In this document: one piece after another, positions 6,311 to 6,408 of the stretch | Numbering within the stretch: position 1 is the stretch's first letter | Layout of the letters: each line of letters opens with the position of its first letter | Assembly: GCA_031285485.1 (NCBI GenBank) | Contig: JAITWC010000191.1 | Span: forward strand, 1-6,408 | From: Alistipes sp. | GTDB lineage: Bacteria > Bacteroidota > Bacteroidia > Bacteroidales > Rikenellaceae | Length of the DNA stretch: 6,408 bases | Reading direction: 5' to 3' | Notes under the pieces: model-generated | Told to the model about the DNA's origin: nothing | Seen by the model: the letters and a program-made list of their open reading frames with translations, nothing else | Databases searched by the model: none | Made by a program: the position numbers and the translations under genes

Positions 6311-6353
6311 GCCCGCACAAAAAGTTAAGCCAAAACAAAACTTAACTTTGGGC
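6311..6353 (+). promoter_or_regulatory. Inverted repeat / hairpin before the transposase start
   Basis: AAAGTTAAG (6321-6329) and CTTAACTTT (6341-6349) are a perfect 9-bp inverted repeat with an 11-nt A-rich loop. GCCC (6311-6314) can also pair with GGGC (6350-6353) across a 6-nt bulge. The structure ends one base before the ATG at 6355. It may sequester initiation on read-through transcripts from outside the element, or be part of the transposase-binding terminal repeat. Confidence 0.6.
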
Positions 6354-6354
6354 A

Positions 6355-6408
6355 ATGGAAAAGAGCATTGAAAAAAGGAATTACGATCGTGCGTTCAAGG
6401 AGCGCGCG
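6355..6408 (+). CDS. Probable IS3-family transposase OrfA, N-terminal 18 codons only
   Basis: The frame runs off the right edge and reads MEKSIEKRNYDRAFKERA. The pattern NYDRAFKERA resembles the N-terminus of IS3-family OrfA proteins, where a Tyr/Phe-Lys-Glu-Arg-Ala stretch leads into a helix-turn-helix that binds the element ends. Only 18 residues are visible, so the family call rests on this short motif plus the AT-rich sequence and inverted repeat just upstream. A different small DNA-binding transposase remains possible. Confidence 0.6.
   Translation, partial: MEKSIEKRNYDRAFKERA

Larger units (their letters stand above)
6295..6408 (+). mobile_element. Left end of a probable IS3-family insertion sequence (partial)
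   Basis: From about 6295 (TGGAGTTCCTAACTTAG) composition turns abruptly AT-rich, and a transposase-like reading frame begins at 6355. The 5'-TG start suits IS3-type ends, but the exact boundary is a guess because the right end and target duplication lie outside the window. The reductase stop at 6243 leaves about 50 bp of host sequence before the element (6244-6294), in which I see no gene. Confidence 0.55.

Overview
The window is high-GC DNA (only the 42-bp repeat array, gene junctions and far right end are visibly AT-richer). A perfect Bacteroidetes-type -7 element (TAnnTTTG), starts without clear Shine-Dalgarno sequences and the protein families present suggest a GC-rich Bacteroidales, most like Alistipes/Rikenellaceae. 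The taxon is inferred, not proven.

Left block (1-3897): an ABC-2 exporter operon read rightwards. It has two separate ATPases (the first cut by the left edge), then two ABC-2 permeases. The order resembles E. coli ybhF-ybhS-ybhR, with the double ATPase of YbhF split into two genes. The ATPase genes overlap by ATGA, and so do the permease genes. The ATPases have complementary defects: ATPase A has a good signature motif but has lost the Q-loop Gln and switch His, while ATPase B has kept Gln and His but lost the LSGG signature. Together they predict a heterodimer with one canonical and one degenerate ATP site.

Between the ATPase pair and the permease pair (about 1466-1675) is the most unusual object here: five tandem 42-bp units, each with the perfect dyad TTGCTAA-N4-TTAGCAA. 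All ten arms are identical and the period is exactly 42 bp (four turns of B-DNA, also 14 codons). The first unit supplies the stop codon of ATPase B. It could be a phased operator array, an mRNA structure array setting ATPase:permease ratio, or a REP-like repeat family. The sequence alone does not decide.

Middle and right block (3898-6243): a 77-bp gap with a promoter candidate, then an FucP-family MFS sugar:proton symporter overlapping by 20 bp an aldo-keto reductase with a complete catalytic tetrad but altered cofactor-phosphate residues. This looks like a two-gene sugar uptake/reduction unit, perhaps for fucose or another deoxysugar.

Right edge (about 6295-6408): AT-rich sequence with a strong inverted repeat followed by the first 18 codons of a probable IS3-family transposase OrfA, so an insertion sequence probably starts just after the reductase gene.
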